From Serpula lacrymans var. lacrymans S7.9 (lineage: Eukaryota; Basidiomycota; Agaricomycetes; Boletales; Serpulaceae), in the NCBI RefSeq assembly GCF_000218685.1, contig NW_006763306.1:20817-57326 (forward strand): DNA of 36,510 nt. Direction: 5' to 3'. The position numbers were made by a program, and so were the translations under genes. The notes under the pieces were generated by a model. The model saw only the letters and a program-made list of their open reading frames with translations. It did not search any database and was not told the DNA's origin. Shown here one piece after another: positions 1-10,434 of this stretch; within the stretch, counting starts at the first letter, position 1; every line of letters begins with the position of its first letter.

Positions 1-167
1 GCTGGCTGCGTGCAGATTGACTCTAGTGAATCACGGGCTGGAAGGTGGCTCTCTAGACGCTACTTCAAGTTCCCACCGACTGCACTGGCTTGACTGCTAG
101 CGACTTATCCGGGGCGTTTACTTCCTAGAAGCACGGTGCTGCCCGTGACTCATCTCAGAAAATCCTG

Positions 168-2212
168 ATGGCTGGACAAGGTGAGTATCTATATCACTTA
201 CCACGTCCTGCTGGGAAAACAAGTCTTTTCTTTCCAAGACGAATGTTCTGTTTTCGTCCCAGACTTCTCGTATTCAAACACGACGGATGTGATAGTAGAT
301 CTGAGCGACCGTCTCCCAGTGCTCTGTACCAATTCAGCACCACTCACACGTTCCAATGTGACCGCTGATACTTCTCGTCAAATTGAGATCGCAACGAATT
401 CGGCTGGTATCTTGGAAGGGTATCGTGATAAATTTAGCTGGCGATTTTTGGGTATAAAATATGCTGAGCCCACCACAGGAGAAGCAAGGTTCCAACCTCC
501 GACAGCCTTGAGTGTATCATCTGATTCTGTGAGATCTGCCTTGGCATATGGACCATTATGTGCTCAGGTATACCCCACATCACAACCAGATCTTGTATAA
601 GTTCTAACGTTTTCATAAATTCAAGCCTCCAGATCCGGACAACGGTCATCTTGTTTATTCAGGAGAGGACTGTCTTTCTTTGAATGTGTTTACTCCCGTT
701 GTCAAATCCGCTTCAAGCAGCATTGACACTGCTCCTAAGCTGCCCGTTATGTTCTTCAGTAAGTTTCATGCACTGATCAAATGATAATGTTATAGAATCA
801 CTTATCCTGTTCTTCACTAAAGTTCACGGTGGTGGTCTTAACACAGGCGACAGCGGTCCATTTCCCTTCAATATGACCACGGACGGTTATGTTGGAAACT
901 CAATTTCCAATATATATGATGGCACCAACCTCGTCTCATATGGTGGCGTCGTCCTCGTCACAGTCAATTACCGTCTCACCGCATTTGGTTGGTTTAACGC
1001 GTCAAATGCTGCATTGAAGGACAATCTCTTAGCTTTACAATGGGTGCAAGATAACATCGAGGCTTTCGGCGGAGATGTGCGTGTTTGTACTGATGAAGAA
1101 TTGAGCCTACTTGACCAATGCCTCTGTAAAAGAAAACCAAGGTCCTGATCTATGGCGAATCGGCAGGCGGCACGATGACTAGATATCTGCTCGGGACTAA
1201 TCCTGCCTACACCGACGGACTCTTCAGTGAGCTCTATAGTATTCCAGGTGTCACTCACCGTTGCTGAAGCCACTTATCAGGTGCTGCAGTCCTGGAATCC
1301 GACTTCAGTACAAGTAATCCATATCTTTCTCCAGAGCTTGGCTTAAATACATCTCTTACGCTCGCCAAATATCTGGGCTGTGCATCGAATTCGTCGACCA
1401 CGTTTAACGACTCTGTAGCTTCCTGCGTTCAAGCATTGCCCGCTGCTAACATTGCTATGGCATCATACAACCTTGGGCTCACCTGGAATATCGTGGTCGA
1501 TGGCGATTATGTGCTCACCGACATCGAAGATAGCATCAAAGACGGGATGTACGGGCGTGTTCCGACTATCTGGTCCAGCAACCAGTGTGAATATTGCTAC
1601 TTCTTACCGACGACTGTATTGCCCAATTCCTCGACGTCCATTTTCCCAGAAACAATCTCACAGTACTTCAATACTTCTTCGGCTCAAAAAATTCTTGATG
1701 AGCAAACTCTCTACCCATACCAAACTGCACCTGCCGAGGACGGGATCACCGGTGCTGTCCTTACGCTAGGCCAGCTTCTTACTGATTGGGAAGTCCATTG
1801 CCCAATGGGCTATCTCTCCCAGCTCGAAACGAATACCACAAATGCAGGTAATTCATACAAAGTTTTATTTGGCACTGGGCTTGGCTCGCCCTTGACACCC
1901 AACCCTGCAACGTGCCCGGGCCAGGTTTGTCACGCAGATGAACTCTACTGGGTTTTCGCCACTGCAGAGACGGATAACCTCTACCAGCCGTTGACGCCAG
2001 CTCGGGTAGAGTTTACTCGCGAGATCGTTAATCGATGGACGTCGTTGGCTTGGACGGGGACACCTAATTACGCAGGAGCTACGGTGGAGTGGCCTCCTTA
2101 TGTTGGGTCCAATGAAGTAGTGCTCAATTATACCGAAACGATCGAGCCATACCGAACTGCGCAGTGTGAATTCATTGCGAGTCAATTAGGCTTAGTGTAC
2201 GGGGAGAGTTAA
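168..2212 (+). CDS. Type-B carboxylesterase (alpha/beta hydrolase), 5' end uncertain
   Basis: Hydrolyses carboxylic esters; fungal members are usually secreted. Exons: to 567, 626-758, 823-1076, 1133-1226, 1281-2212. Landmarks in order: EDCLSLNVF, the oxyanion-hole stretch IHGGGLNTGDSG (its first codon spans the second intron), VTVNYRLTAFGWF, and the nucleophile elbow GESAGG just after 1133. The acidic residue is probably in SNQCEY and the histidine in CHADELYWVF. All four introns are GT-AG and keep frame. The acceptor before 1133 was chosen because GGDKTKVLIYGESAGG has the family's usual spacing. The 5' end is weak: ATG at 168 with a donor at 181 gives only MAGQ before the homologous part, and no signal peptide is seen, so the true first exon may lie outside the window or be lost. 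From about residue 20 to the C-terminus the protein looks intact. Confidence 0.92.
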
Positions 2213-3940
2213 AGTTGTGCAGAAAATGGAAAAGAGAATGGACTTACAACAGTATAGGTACGACTACTGTCTCGTTAGATCCTTCTCTTCATGGACTCGG
2301 ATTTCATGATGCTCTCGCCTTTTCATATTGTGTATTTCCATCCGGTCGCAAATTGCGTACATGTAGGTAGCTAAAAAAAATGTACTGCTCTGCTGTGAGC
2401 GTTGACCGTTTATGGGCTCTTATCTAGGTAGATCAGCCGTCTCATCCTGAACATACCGTCACCGCCTTATTTCGCATCGATTACAAGACAAAAGGACTAC
2501 AGGGGTTAGCATACATTCGGGTCCAATGATTGAATGTCACTGAAGGCATCCGAGTACGTCGGGCCACCGTGCCATATGATCCCAAAGCCTTCAAGTTGGA
2601 AGGTTGAACGCGTTGCTAGGTGTTATTATGGGCGGCTGCAATCCATGAACGGGAAATTGAAAGAGAATAACGAACGGATAGCGTCATAGTGCGATGAATG
2701 AAATTGAAATGGACGCCCTTGTTTTCCAGAACATCCGGCGATTGATCATCTGCAGTGGACCTTGTACTCTGATTGGCCTTGCACTTGAAAGAGTCATTGA
2801 TAAGCGCCCAGGACAAGCAGGTGATAGTGAGGATAATTAATTTAGAGCCTTGGGTTCTTTTGATCCAGTCCCGAACAACCTGCACAGTTAACTCTGTTTC
2901 TATCACACAAGTGTCCCATATGGTTAATATTCGAGGCGAAGAGAGGGCGATAATGTAGATTCGAGAATAGCGGATATTTTCATTGGAGGAGTTGCTCTTC
3001 CGCAGAAGTGTAGTAGGTTGATCAGCGCTCGATTGATGTGGCAAGACATAATCGTCGAGCCATGGGTTAATTTTTTTTTTCATTTTTTCACGAACCTTCA
3101 GTGGCAGAAATCTCACCGGCGAGAAGATAGCCTGGGACGGGCTCATCAACAACTTGCTAACCGAGTAATATGGAGCGACATCGTCCTAGAAAAAACGGAG
3201 GCAGAAGCTGAGGAGGAGAATATATAGATAGAGTACATAGAGTTGCTTGGTATGGTAACATTGGACGATGGCATGCCTGAGAACGCAAGAATCGACCGCG
3301 GGACCTGTGAGGATGGATATTTGACGGCCTGAGAGACCAGGTTTTCTGAAACGAGACACGGAAGCAATCCATCACTGGCAGTAGATTTGTTGAGCGGGTG
3401 CCTAGGAGGCGTCAATGCCAAGGCTGTCACCGCCAGACAGGAATTTCAATCTGTAGACGTGACGGCGCTATGGAAGGGTTAACAGCGAAACAGCGGATTC
3501 TGTGATGGTTTTGGAGATAATTGAATCGCTTGCCACAAAAATACACCACAGCCGTAGTATCTTCTCCACCTTCTTGTGGGATGGCTAATAATTTACGCAT
3601 GTGGGGCCAAATGCCATGGCGGATTGAGGAGGTTAGTCGAGTGGTCATTCCATGGATGACCGCTACGGGTATGGCATCGGCTTGTGTTCGCTGTTGGCCG
3701 CGACGATGAGGACTGGATCTGTGCATAAAAGATTGATGAGTGATGAAAAGTATATGAAAAAGAGCCTTCGCGACGGATTGGAGTGATGGGGAATGATATG
3801 CGGACGATATGGGAATGTGGTCTGGGCTGAGCGCATGTTGCCGAGATTGGTTGCAATGGATGGCATGAGGAAGTAATATCAGTTACACGCTTTGTTGTAA
3901 TCAGGTTGCTATCAATATGCCATGCCCGCAAAAACCTTGT
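2213..3940. other. Intergenic stretch, no recognisable gene
   Basis: About 1.7 kb between the esterase stop and the promoter of the SH3 membrane-protein gene. Several moderately open frames run on the minus strand (2616-3152 and 3146-3430), but most lack an ATG and a recognisable motif, and I could not join them into a convincing spliced gene. A T-run lies near 3069-3087. The first few hundred bases are probably esterase 3' UTR. Confidence 0.5.
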
Positions 3941-3945
3941 GGGTC

Positions 3946-3991
3946 TGCTCTTTTCTCATTTCCCTTCCAATCCTTCTACTTCCCCCGTAGT
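3946..3991 (+). promoter_or_regulatory. Pyrimidine-rich promoter block
   Basis: A strongly C/T-biased stretch on the plus strand lies about 130-170 bp before the ATG at 4117. CT blocks just upstream of the transcription start are common in fungal promoters, so this is a likely core-promoter element of the SH3 membrane-protein gene. A TATA-like tatataca at about 4107-4114 sits too close to the ATG to be a TATA box. Confidence 0.4.
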
Positions 3992-4116
3992 ACTCCTTCG
4001 CTGGCGAGAGACGACGGTCAGACCACGTCCTCTCTGCCCTTGTCGTCCTAGGACATACACACTCTTTTCGTACATACACTCTTTCGCTGGTCTGACTAGC
4101 ATTCGGTATATACAAA

Positions 4117-6006
4117 ATGCGTTCTTCAGGCTTTACAAAACACCATATCAAACGCGACATGCTCGCACTTGAGGAACGCGATCCATCTCTCATCGACCTC
4201 CCCATCAACCTCCCATCCATCCCGGTCCTCAATTCTATCCTCACTCCTCTCATTGGTGGCAACGATCAAGCTGCTCAGCCAGCACCCACGACTACGAACC
4301 AGTCGACGCCAACCACGCCTGCGCCTGCGCCCGCGCCTACCTCAACCCAGCCAAGCGGCGGCGGAGGGAGCAGCGGGAACGGTGGTGGTGCAAAATCTTC
4401 TGCAGCGCCGCCTCCACCTGTGACCCAGCCAACGACTGGCGGGGGATCGCCGAAACAGACGAGTGCAGCGACACCACAGCCATCTGCAAGCAAAGCCTCT
4501 ACCAATCCCAGCCCCAGTGCCAGTGCAAACTCTCCCCCATCTCCATCTGCTTCATCTGGTTCTGGTGGAGCATCAGGATCAGGCAGCAGCAGCGGTGCCA
4601 ATGGTGGCCAAAGTAACCCCAACGACACCAATTACGGCGCTGGTGCAGGAAATACACCAGAAAACAGTGGTGATGGTATTGGCGTTGTCATTGGCAATGG
4701 AAATAGCTCTGGCGCTGGCTCTGCATCTTCGAACTCGGGAGCTTCTGCAAGCTCTGAGCAAGCCACCACTACGTACACGCCTGGCTATCCCGTCGCATCT
4801 GGTACCAATAGTTATGGTGACACGATCTACCCAGGTTCCTCGAGCACCATCACAGGTGACCCTTCATCTCCCACCGGTTTCACAGGTTCTGCAGCTGTCG
4901 AGCACAAAGGCATCTCTACTGGTGGAATAGCTGCCATAGTCGTCGTGTGTTTCTTCTTCCTCCTATTCATTATCCTGTTCTTCGTCCGTAAACGTTATAT
5001 CGCTCGCCGCAGTGAGAGACGCAACAGATGGTGGTTCAGCGGGCGTGACTCCAGTAACTTCTCTCTTCCAGGAGCTCCGGGCAGCGATGGTAGACAAAGC
5101 GCGCCTGGTTCTGCTGATCCCGGGATCGCCAGCGCACGAAGCAGCTTCGCTACTAACTTCGACCAAGGCGTAATGTTCCCACTAGACTCGCCTACCACAG
5201 CCGTTCCCTTTAACTCAGCCCTTGTCACGCCAAACCTTCCCCCGATGGCTGAAGTGCGGGAACGCAACTCCCATCTTATCCCTTCTGCTAGTGCCGCTGC
5301 TCGCAGGTCCTCGATGAACAGCATGATGAGTAACGGAAGCGATGACAATTCCCAGTATCTCCTCGCTCCTGATGTCAATCGCATCGGGCAGGAAGTCTCT
5401 ACTCCGATGTCCGTTCGCCCCTTCTCGCCGTCAGAATCATTCGCCTTCCCTAAGCCTCCCTCACAGAGTGGAGATGCAGGTCCTTTGTCCAGTGACTCGG
5501 CTTCCTTCAGTCCCCGCATGCTGTCTCCCAAGACGTCCGAGTCTACTCTTGTGCACCCGATGAACTCCCAGCCTTATGCGATGCCCGCGGCCGTTTCCAT
5601 ACCTACTCTGACACGTCAGACTCCTTCCCCGACCGAACCCACCCCTGCCAGCAACCCGTTCGCTGACCCACACTCGCAACCAGACCCTGTTGCCGCAGCT
5701 GCCGAGTTCGCAGCCATAGAGACTATCTGCCGACCCTTCGCCCCCACTCTGGAGGATGAGCTGCGTGTCTCCCCTGGCGACTCTGTTCGTATCCTGAAGG
5801 TGTTCGATGATGGTTGGACGTTCGTCGAGCGGGTTGGGTCGAATGAAGATGGTGCGAAGGGCTTGATTCCAGTTGACTGCTTGCGTGAAGCAGGCCAAGC
5901 GCTTCCAGCTTTCCTAGCTCAAAAGCGTGTGAGCAGTTACGCAGGTGACAAATATAATTACGAGGAGATGCTCAGTAACATGCTGGAGCACGGTACTGCA
6001 ACGTGA
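4117..6006 (+). CDS. Single-pass membrane protein with C-terminal SH3 domain (Fus1-like architecture)
   Basis: Intronless, 629 residues. The N-terminal part (about 45-250) is low-complexity Ser/Pro/Thr/Gly/Asn, as in heavily O-glycosylated fungal surface proteins. One transmembrane helix lies at about 270-292 (core IVVVCFFFLLFIILFFV), followed by the basic stop-transfer KRYIARRSERR. A long Ser/Pro-rich cytoplasmic tail with P-x-x-P segments follows. At about 532-595 is an SH3-like domain: CRPFAPTLEDELRVSPGD, then a DDGW core and KGLIPVDCL. Glycosylated exterior, one helix and cytoplasmic SH3 match yeast Fus1 and its basidiomycete counterparts, which act in polarity or cell fusion; that role is inferred from architecture only. 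No cleaved signal peptide is obvious, so the helix probably acts as a signal anchor. The TGA is at 6004-6006. Confidence 0.85.
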   Translation: MRSSGFTKHHIKRDMLALEERDPSLIDLPINLPSIPVLNSILTPLIGGNDQAAQPAPTTTNQSTPTTPAPAPAPTSTQPSGGGGSSGNGGGAKSSAAPPPPVTQPTTGGGSPKQTSAATPQPSASKASTNPSPSASANSPPSPSASSGSGGASGSGSSSGANGGQSNPNDTNYGAGAGNTPENSGDGIGVVIGNGNSSGAGSASSNSGASASSEQATTTYTPGYPVASGTNSYGDTIYPGSSSTITGDPSSPTGFTGSAAVEHKGISTGGIAAIVVVCFFFLLFIILFFVRKRYIARRSERRNRWWFSGRDSSNFSLPGAPGSDGRQSAPGSADPGIASARSSFATNFDQGVMFPLDSPTTAVPFNSALVTPNLPPMAEVRERNSHLIPSASAAARRSSMNSMMSNGSDDNSQYLLAPDVNRIGQEVSTPMSVRPFSPSESFAFPKPPSQSGDAGPLSSDSASFSPRMLSPKTSESTLVHPMNSQPYAMPAAVSIPTLTRQTPSPTEPTPASNPFADPHSQPDPVAAAAEFAAIETICRPFAPTLEDELRVSPGDSVRILKVFDDGWTFVERVGSNEDGAKGLIPVDCLREAGQALPAFLAQKRVSSYAGDKYNYEEMLSNMLEHGTAT

Positions 6007-6872
6007 TTGTGAAAACGTAGTGGCCCAGCGGTGTTCTTGCAAACGTGGTAAGTTCTTAGGGAATACGACCTATTTCCTCGTTCTGACTGTGGCTTTGCAG
6101 TTTGTTGTCTCTGTGTTATTTTATTACTAACCGTTCGAATAGCCTTAATTTCGTCAAAACAATAATCGTTGGAGTCTGACTTTCATCACCCCTACACACA
6201 CCATCGACTATTCACACACTACCCCCCACACGAGTTCGCACTTCTAGAAGGACAGGAATAAAGGATCGTTCGTACATATCACACCGCTCGCTTTTGTCAG
6301 GCGACCTTACTCTCGATCTCACTGGATTCACTTCTTCTCATAATAGCTGCTAAACTTTATTCCTTTTTATCACATTTCTGGATGTGTATACCAAATTTCT
6401 CCGATTTTTCTTCGTTGCCCATGTATTTTTTCGCCTACCCAGAGACTAGAAACCTTTTCAGTTCTTTCAGGCTTTGTTTCCCTGTTACTCTTCTTAACTC
6501 TTTGATTCTTGACTTGCGTATATACTTCTTAAATTCGTTAGTCACTGTAGGCGAGTCTCGCTGGCGATCTTTTCGCCGCAAGACTCTGGTCTATTTTCTA
6601 TGCCCCCCCGCGATATGTCATACTACGTTGTTGTTTGTGGAAAAAAATTGTAGGGATCTACCACCCTGATAGCGATCGCCGTGAATTCCTTTTTGATACT
6701 TTGTATTCTTACTTTTTTGTGTAGATGAAGCAGATCTCATCCATTCCAGAATTTCAGTTCATTTCTTGTGCGTCAAAAGACGGCCGCAAACTGCCGTAAC
6801 AAATTAAAGCTCAGCGGCATATGAAATGTGGCTGACTAAATCCGTCCCGGTTCTCTTGCAGGCACCTTCATC
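6007..6872. other. Intergenic: 3' UTR and T/C-rich promoter region
   Basis: No coding feature supported. The stretch at about 6290-6660 is rich in T and C on the plus strand, which fits promoter and 5' leader sequence for the ISA2 gene at 6873 together with the 3' UTR of the SH3 protein. An open frame at 6382-6669 is a product of that composition. Confidence 0.45.
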
Positions 6873-7607
6873 ATGAGCACTTCCATGTCTTTCCGAGCAT
6901 TTCGTCTTTCTTCTTCCCTTTGGCGCGCCAATGCCCGTTGTATGCGCAGAGAATCGCTTGCATACCTGAACGCAAGCTCTTCTATCCACCAAAGAAAGCG
7001 GACTTTCTCTTCCACTTGGTCAAGAAGTGCCGCCCTTGCGTCCCACCCCCCAAAACAACCCACGATACTTGTGATCTCACCTACACAAGAACAATTAGAG
7101 GAGCAAGAGGTTGAGATAGATCTGATATCGCCGCAGGATGTGCATGTTGAAGTTACAGAGCGGGCTGCAGAGGTGTGTGTGTATTTATCTCGCATCGGTG
7201 CGGACGTCTAACTTTTATGCCGTCTCCTTTAGCAACTGCGTCAAATATCAACGCGAGAACGTAACTCAGATGCTGCTCTTCGGATAGCTGTCCAGTCTGG
7301 TGGCTGCCATGGATATCAGTATACAATGGAGCTCGCGAAGGCACGAGAGCCTGATGATTAGTAAGCTCCACCTGACCTTCACCTCGTGCGCTGACTGACG
7401 CATATATTCCATTCTATTAGCCATTTTAGCCATCCTCAGATAAAGCCATCAAATATATACGTGGATGCCGTCTCGATGACACTTCTGAATGGTTCCACGA
7501 TAGATTTCGCGACCGAACTTATTGGGAGTAGCTTTCGTGTGTTGGATAATCCACAGGCGCAGGGTAGTGGTTGTGGTTGTGGAGTGAGTTGGGAACTAAA
7601 AGTGTAG
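6873..7607 (+). CDS. ISA2: Mitochondrial iron-sulfur cluster assembly protein ISA2 (HesB/IscA family)
   Basis: A-type Fe-S protein that, with ISA1 and IBA57, matures mitochondrial [4Fe-4S] proteins such as aconitase and the radical-SAM enzymes. Exons 6873-7172, 7233-7360 and 7421-7607 give 204 residues. Residues 1 to about 60 form a presequence rich in Arg and Ser with few acidic residues (it begins MSTSMSFRAFRLSSSLWR). The HesB-like domain carries the three family cysteines: C125 in VQSGGCHGYQY, and C194 and C196 in SGCGCGVSWELKV at the C-terminus. The segment SFRVLDNPQAQGSGCGCG is typical of the ISA2 branch. Both introns are canonical (gtgtgt...ctttag and gtaagc...tattag). A second in-frame ATG at 6885 would remove four residues. 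Confidence 0.95.
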
Positions 7608-7915
7608 AAAGAAAGGGGAAACCATGGCATTGGCGGCCAATTTGTAAGATTTATTTTGGTAGGTCCATAACACCACTAATGGACGTCGTGGAGTGCTAAG
7701 ATGAAGACGCTTGTAGCTCTACATGTTTCACGTGTAATTTATACAGCTCATCACCACTCAACCACTCAACTGCCTCGATTTTTTTAGAGTCGATACACTC
7801 AGATGGTGGCCAAAATATACCAGCTTCGGTTCACGACTCGCACAAGTATCATACACGCCTGACTGCCTACAAATGTGGTATATATCCTGACTTGAGTCCA
7901 TGGCAGCTGACCGCC
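7608..7915. other. Intergenic, nothing recognised
   Basis: Short AT-rich spacer between the ISA2 stop and the carboxypeptidase relic. It should hold the ISA2 3' UTR. No motif or reading frame is supported. Confidence 0.4.
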
Positions 7916-8228
7916 ACAAATCAGCTCCAGATAGCCATCTGGTCACAAGCTGTAGTACCTCTTTCGGCTTGTCACGGTCATGTGGGGTCTACCAGCGCTT
8001 TTAGCGACTATTGATATGTAGCCCATTCGCACTTCGATTCTTCCCTGCCGACTTCCCGTCTACCTCCCTTGGAAGTTCAGCAGGCTTCAGGCATAGAAGA
8101 AAAATAATGGAGACCTGAACACGGGAGCACACAGGGTTTCATCGAAGTCGCCTTCACAGTCTTTGCTCATGTCATATGGGCTCTTGCCTAGAAAAAGAAA
8201 GCAAGGTAACATCTGCTACTGTTGTAAA
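7916..8228 (-). pseudogene. Relic of serine carboxypeptidase (S10) 3' end
   Basis: Three pieces match the intact carboxypeptidase at 12219-14343 in the same order and orientation. At about 8187-8110 is GKSPYDMSKDCEGDF (intact copy: GKNPYDISKDCEGDI). At about 8075-8015 is EVDGKSAGKNRSANGL (intact: EVDGKSAGKTRSASGL). At about 7990-7918 is DKPKEVLQLVTRWLSGADL (intact: DKPQEALQLVNRWLAGGDL). Intron remnants also match, including the acceptor agcgctggtag. The exon part holding the catalytic Asp is deleted, the GHMVPYD histidine is gone, and the stop TGA has become TGG. All exons upstream of this part are missing; homology ends near 8228. It is a truncated, internally deleted paralogue. Confidence 0.87.
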
Positions 8229-8530
8229 GAATGGCGCATATACAGTACCGGTCTCCGGTGAACTCAACACGGGGCACTGGGGGGTATCGTGCTAGGTGCA
8301 TGTGTGCAGGTATAGGTGGTTCGGGTTCAATGACCACATGTGTAGTTATCGAGTCCGCTGTCTCGATGGGTTGGCAAATAGTCGCATCGACTTTGGAAGG
8401 CACGCTAGAAGCATGACTCGGATTACCGCTAGCTTCTGTAAACTGAGAAACGGGTAGGGTGAGTGGCATGTGATACAGATAATCAATAATGGGTGAAAAG
8501 ACATACCTGTAGCCGTAATGCCTCAGCCAT
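8188..8530 (-). CDS. Small two-exon reading frame of unknown function, copy 1
   Basis: ATG at 8530-8528, an eight-codon first exon (MAEALRLQ) ending at 8507, an intron of about 64 bp (gtatgt...tttctcag), then a second exon from 8442 to the stop at 8188. The predicted product is 92 residues. It is rich in Pro and His in the middle and has no recognised domain. A sister frame at 9448-9620 shares the start and intron position, so the start may be real. The last ~40 bases run into the carboxypeptidase relic, so the 3' end of this frame looks chimeric. It may be a decayed gene rather than a working one. Confidence 0.3.
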
Positions 8531-9447
8531 ATCAGTATTTCAACAGAAAAGCAGGTAGCAGAGATTGTACCAGAAATATGTGACCAGGCTCGAGTACAGA
8601 TAGCGCAATATCAAGTCGTCACTGAAGATCCCTGATAGGACATTGGGTGACACCTGTCTGCAATTTTTTCTGACAGAGAAGACGGGACCGTGACTCGCAT
8701 GCATGCAAGATTATAGGATGAGATTCGCCACGCTCATGCTTGCGCCAAGGGGCTAAGGAGCTCCAGTGAGCATAATAATATTTGCTGTGAATCTTTATAG
8801 CTTACCAAAACCTTCTTATAGGTCGTCTTCACATTGACAAAAAGACATTGGGGAGAATTTGCTGTCCCAATGTCTTCGCAGAATACCTATCTACGGCAAA
8901 TTTCACGCGACCATGCAGCTAATCACTGCTTGCCACCATCACCGAAGACACTAACTGGCTTATTAATTTTGCAGGCACCTTCTAGCGATCGCTCACGTCT
9001 TAATCCACTTTTTTAGATTCTATCCCTGCCACCGTCCGTGAAAGACGCTAGAAGGCATCAGCTTCCGGAGTCCATTGTACTCGCAGATTACTGCATTGCA
9101 TGCGTATCCAGAATCCATCCTGTGCCGCATTGTGCATCATGCCTCGATACATTTTCCATCAGCTCCTAACTGTCCACACGCAGTCAAATTCAAACTTCTT
9201 ATACCGTACATGTCAACAGAATACTAAATTGATATATTGTCTATTTATACAGCTCATTTATATTTTATATGGATGCGGGTGCTATGAAAATGTGTGTTCC
9301 GCATGTCCCTGAAAGAGGACCTTAGGTGAGTCTTTGATGATAACCTCAATCAGCTAATCATATTTTCTCAACGACTACTCCCAAGTTCCAGCAAACTAGA
9401 AAGGCCAAACTTCCCGATATGGGCAGTCCACCTGGATCCGCCTCAGC
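8531..9447. repeat. Noncoding region with the first copy of a diverged direct duplication
   Basis: No gene recognised. The segment at about 9010-9370 resembles 10050-10430 in collinear blocks: ctgccaccgtc[cy]gtgaaa (9028 and 10076), gtccacacg[ca]..gtcaa (9171 and 10210) and tta-ggtgag followed by gataa (about 9323 and 10363). The copies are strongly diverged. Each lies upstream of a small reading frame or gene. Confidence 0.45.
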
Positions 9448-9620
9448 CTACGACCCCTTCTTTGACACCAGAAAAGCGTTATACCGAGCAAAGGCACCGT
9501 CAGTACTTGGTTCTGCAAGCTGAGACCAAAAAGAATTAATGGTGTGTGGCATGCTAGTGAATAATTGCCGAATAAAGATACCTGCAGCTGTTGGAATTCA
9601 AGAGGTAATGCTTCAGCCAT
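9448..9620 (-). CDS. Small two-exon reading frame of unknown function, copy 2
   Basis: ATG at 9620-9618, 13-codon first exon (MAEALPLEFQQLQ) to 9582, intron 9581-9520 (gtatct...ggtctcag), second exon 9519-9448 ending in TAG. The product is 36 residues. The start is nearly the same at DNA level as copy 1 (atggctga[ag]gcattac), and both introns follow a Leu-Gln codon pair. The second exons agree only weakly (QLAEPS against QFTEAS). No function can be assigned. Either a diverged micro-gene family or two remnants of one larger gene. Confidence 0.28.
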
Positions 9621-10434
9621 GTTGACTTTTTAGCAGAGAAGTCGTAACAATGATTGTAATTAGTAGATGTGATTGGGTGAGTTCAACTTGAACTTGAAGT
9701 GGCGTCACGATGGTTTGACTGGAACCAGAGCCTGAACTTGAAGTAATTTCGCCAGAATTACATAATAATCTGAATGTAGGTCCATGTTTATCTGAGTTGA
9801 TAGGACTCGGACCAACTCTTAACCCAGATCCATCAACATGTGTCGTCCGCCATGCTTACAGCTTCCCGCAAATGTTCGTATCAATAACCAATCAGCATAC
9901 TTGTAGGTCCGTATGTATCATCTCAATCTCCGTGACTGTACTTCCTGAAAATGTTAGCAGGCCCATTTTCTGTGCTTGCATATTCCTGCAAATGCTCGTG
10001 TCTTCATCGAATCATCGGGACTTATAGGTTGATGTGCGGCCGAAGACTCAAAAGACCTGCCTCGAATACTCTGCCTGCCACCGTCTGTGAAAAATGCTAG
10101 AACTCGAGGGACATTAACTTCTAGAATTCCGAGTCGCTGTGATTCGTATGCCATCATACTCCATGACATGCCTTACATACTCCGTCAACCCCCTTTCTTC
10201 TCTTCGCTGTCCACACGAGGTCAATCATCCTGATTGTGTTTTCATTTGTGCAGTCAGCAGAATGTCCATCAGCCCCTATAATATTGTTTGTGCGACCTCT
10301 CAAGGGTTTATAAATGAATGGATCTTATGAGAAATGGCGTTCCATCTCCCCAATTGTAGACTTTAGGTGAGCTCCTGTTGATAATCTATAGTCAACGGGT
10401 CATATCTTCTGAATACCTTTTGCGAAGTTTTGCC
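9621..10434. repeat. Noncoding region: internal tandem repeat and second copy of the direct duplication
   Basis: Two neighbouring segments resemble each other at a spacing of about 120 bp: one around 9855-9910 and one around 9978-10035, sharing the pattern tgctt-c, then gcaaatg[tc]tcgt, then ttgtaggt/ttataggt. The stretch 10050-10430 is the diverged partner of 9010-9370. The last part is the promoter of the gene starting at 10435. Confidence 0.4.

Noticed and set aside
1..167. Possible upstream coding exon for the esterase
   Set aside because: Frames here contain stops, and no combination with a donor and acceptor produced a signal peptide in phase with the esterase.
2616..3430. Overlapping minus-strand open frames up to 178 codons
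   Set aside because: Most have no ATG, no recognised motif, and no splice combination that gave a coherent protein.
4275..5531. Minus-strand frames inside the SH3 membrane-protein gene
   Set aside because: They are shadows of the Ser/Pro/Gly-rich coding sequence on the plus strand.
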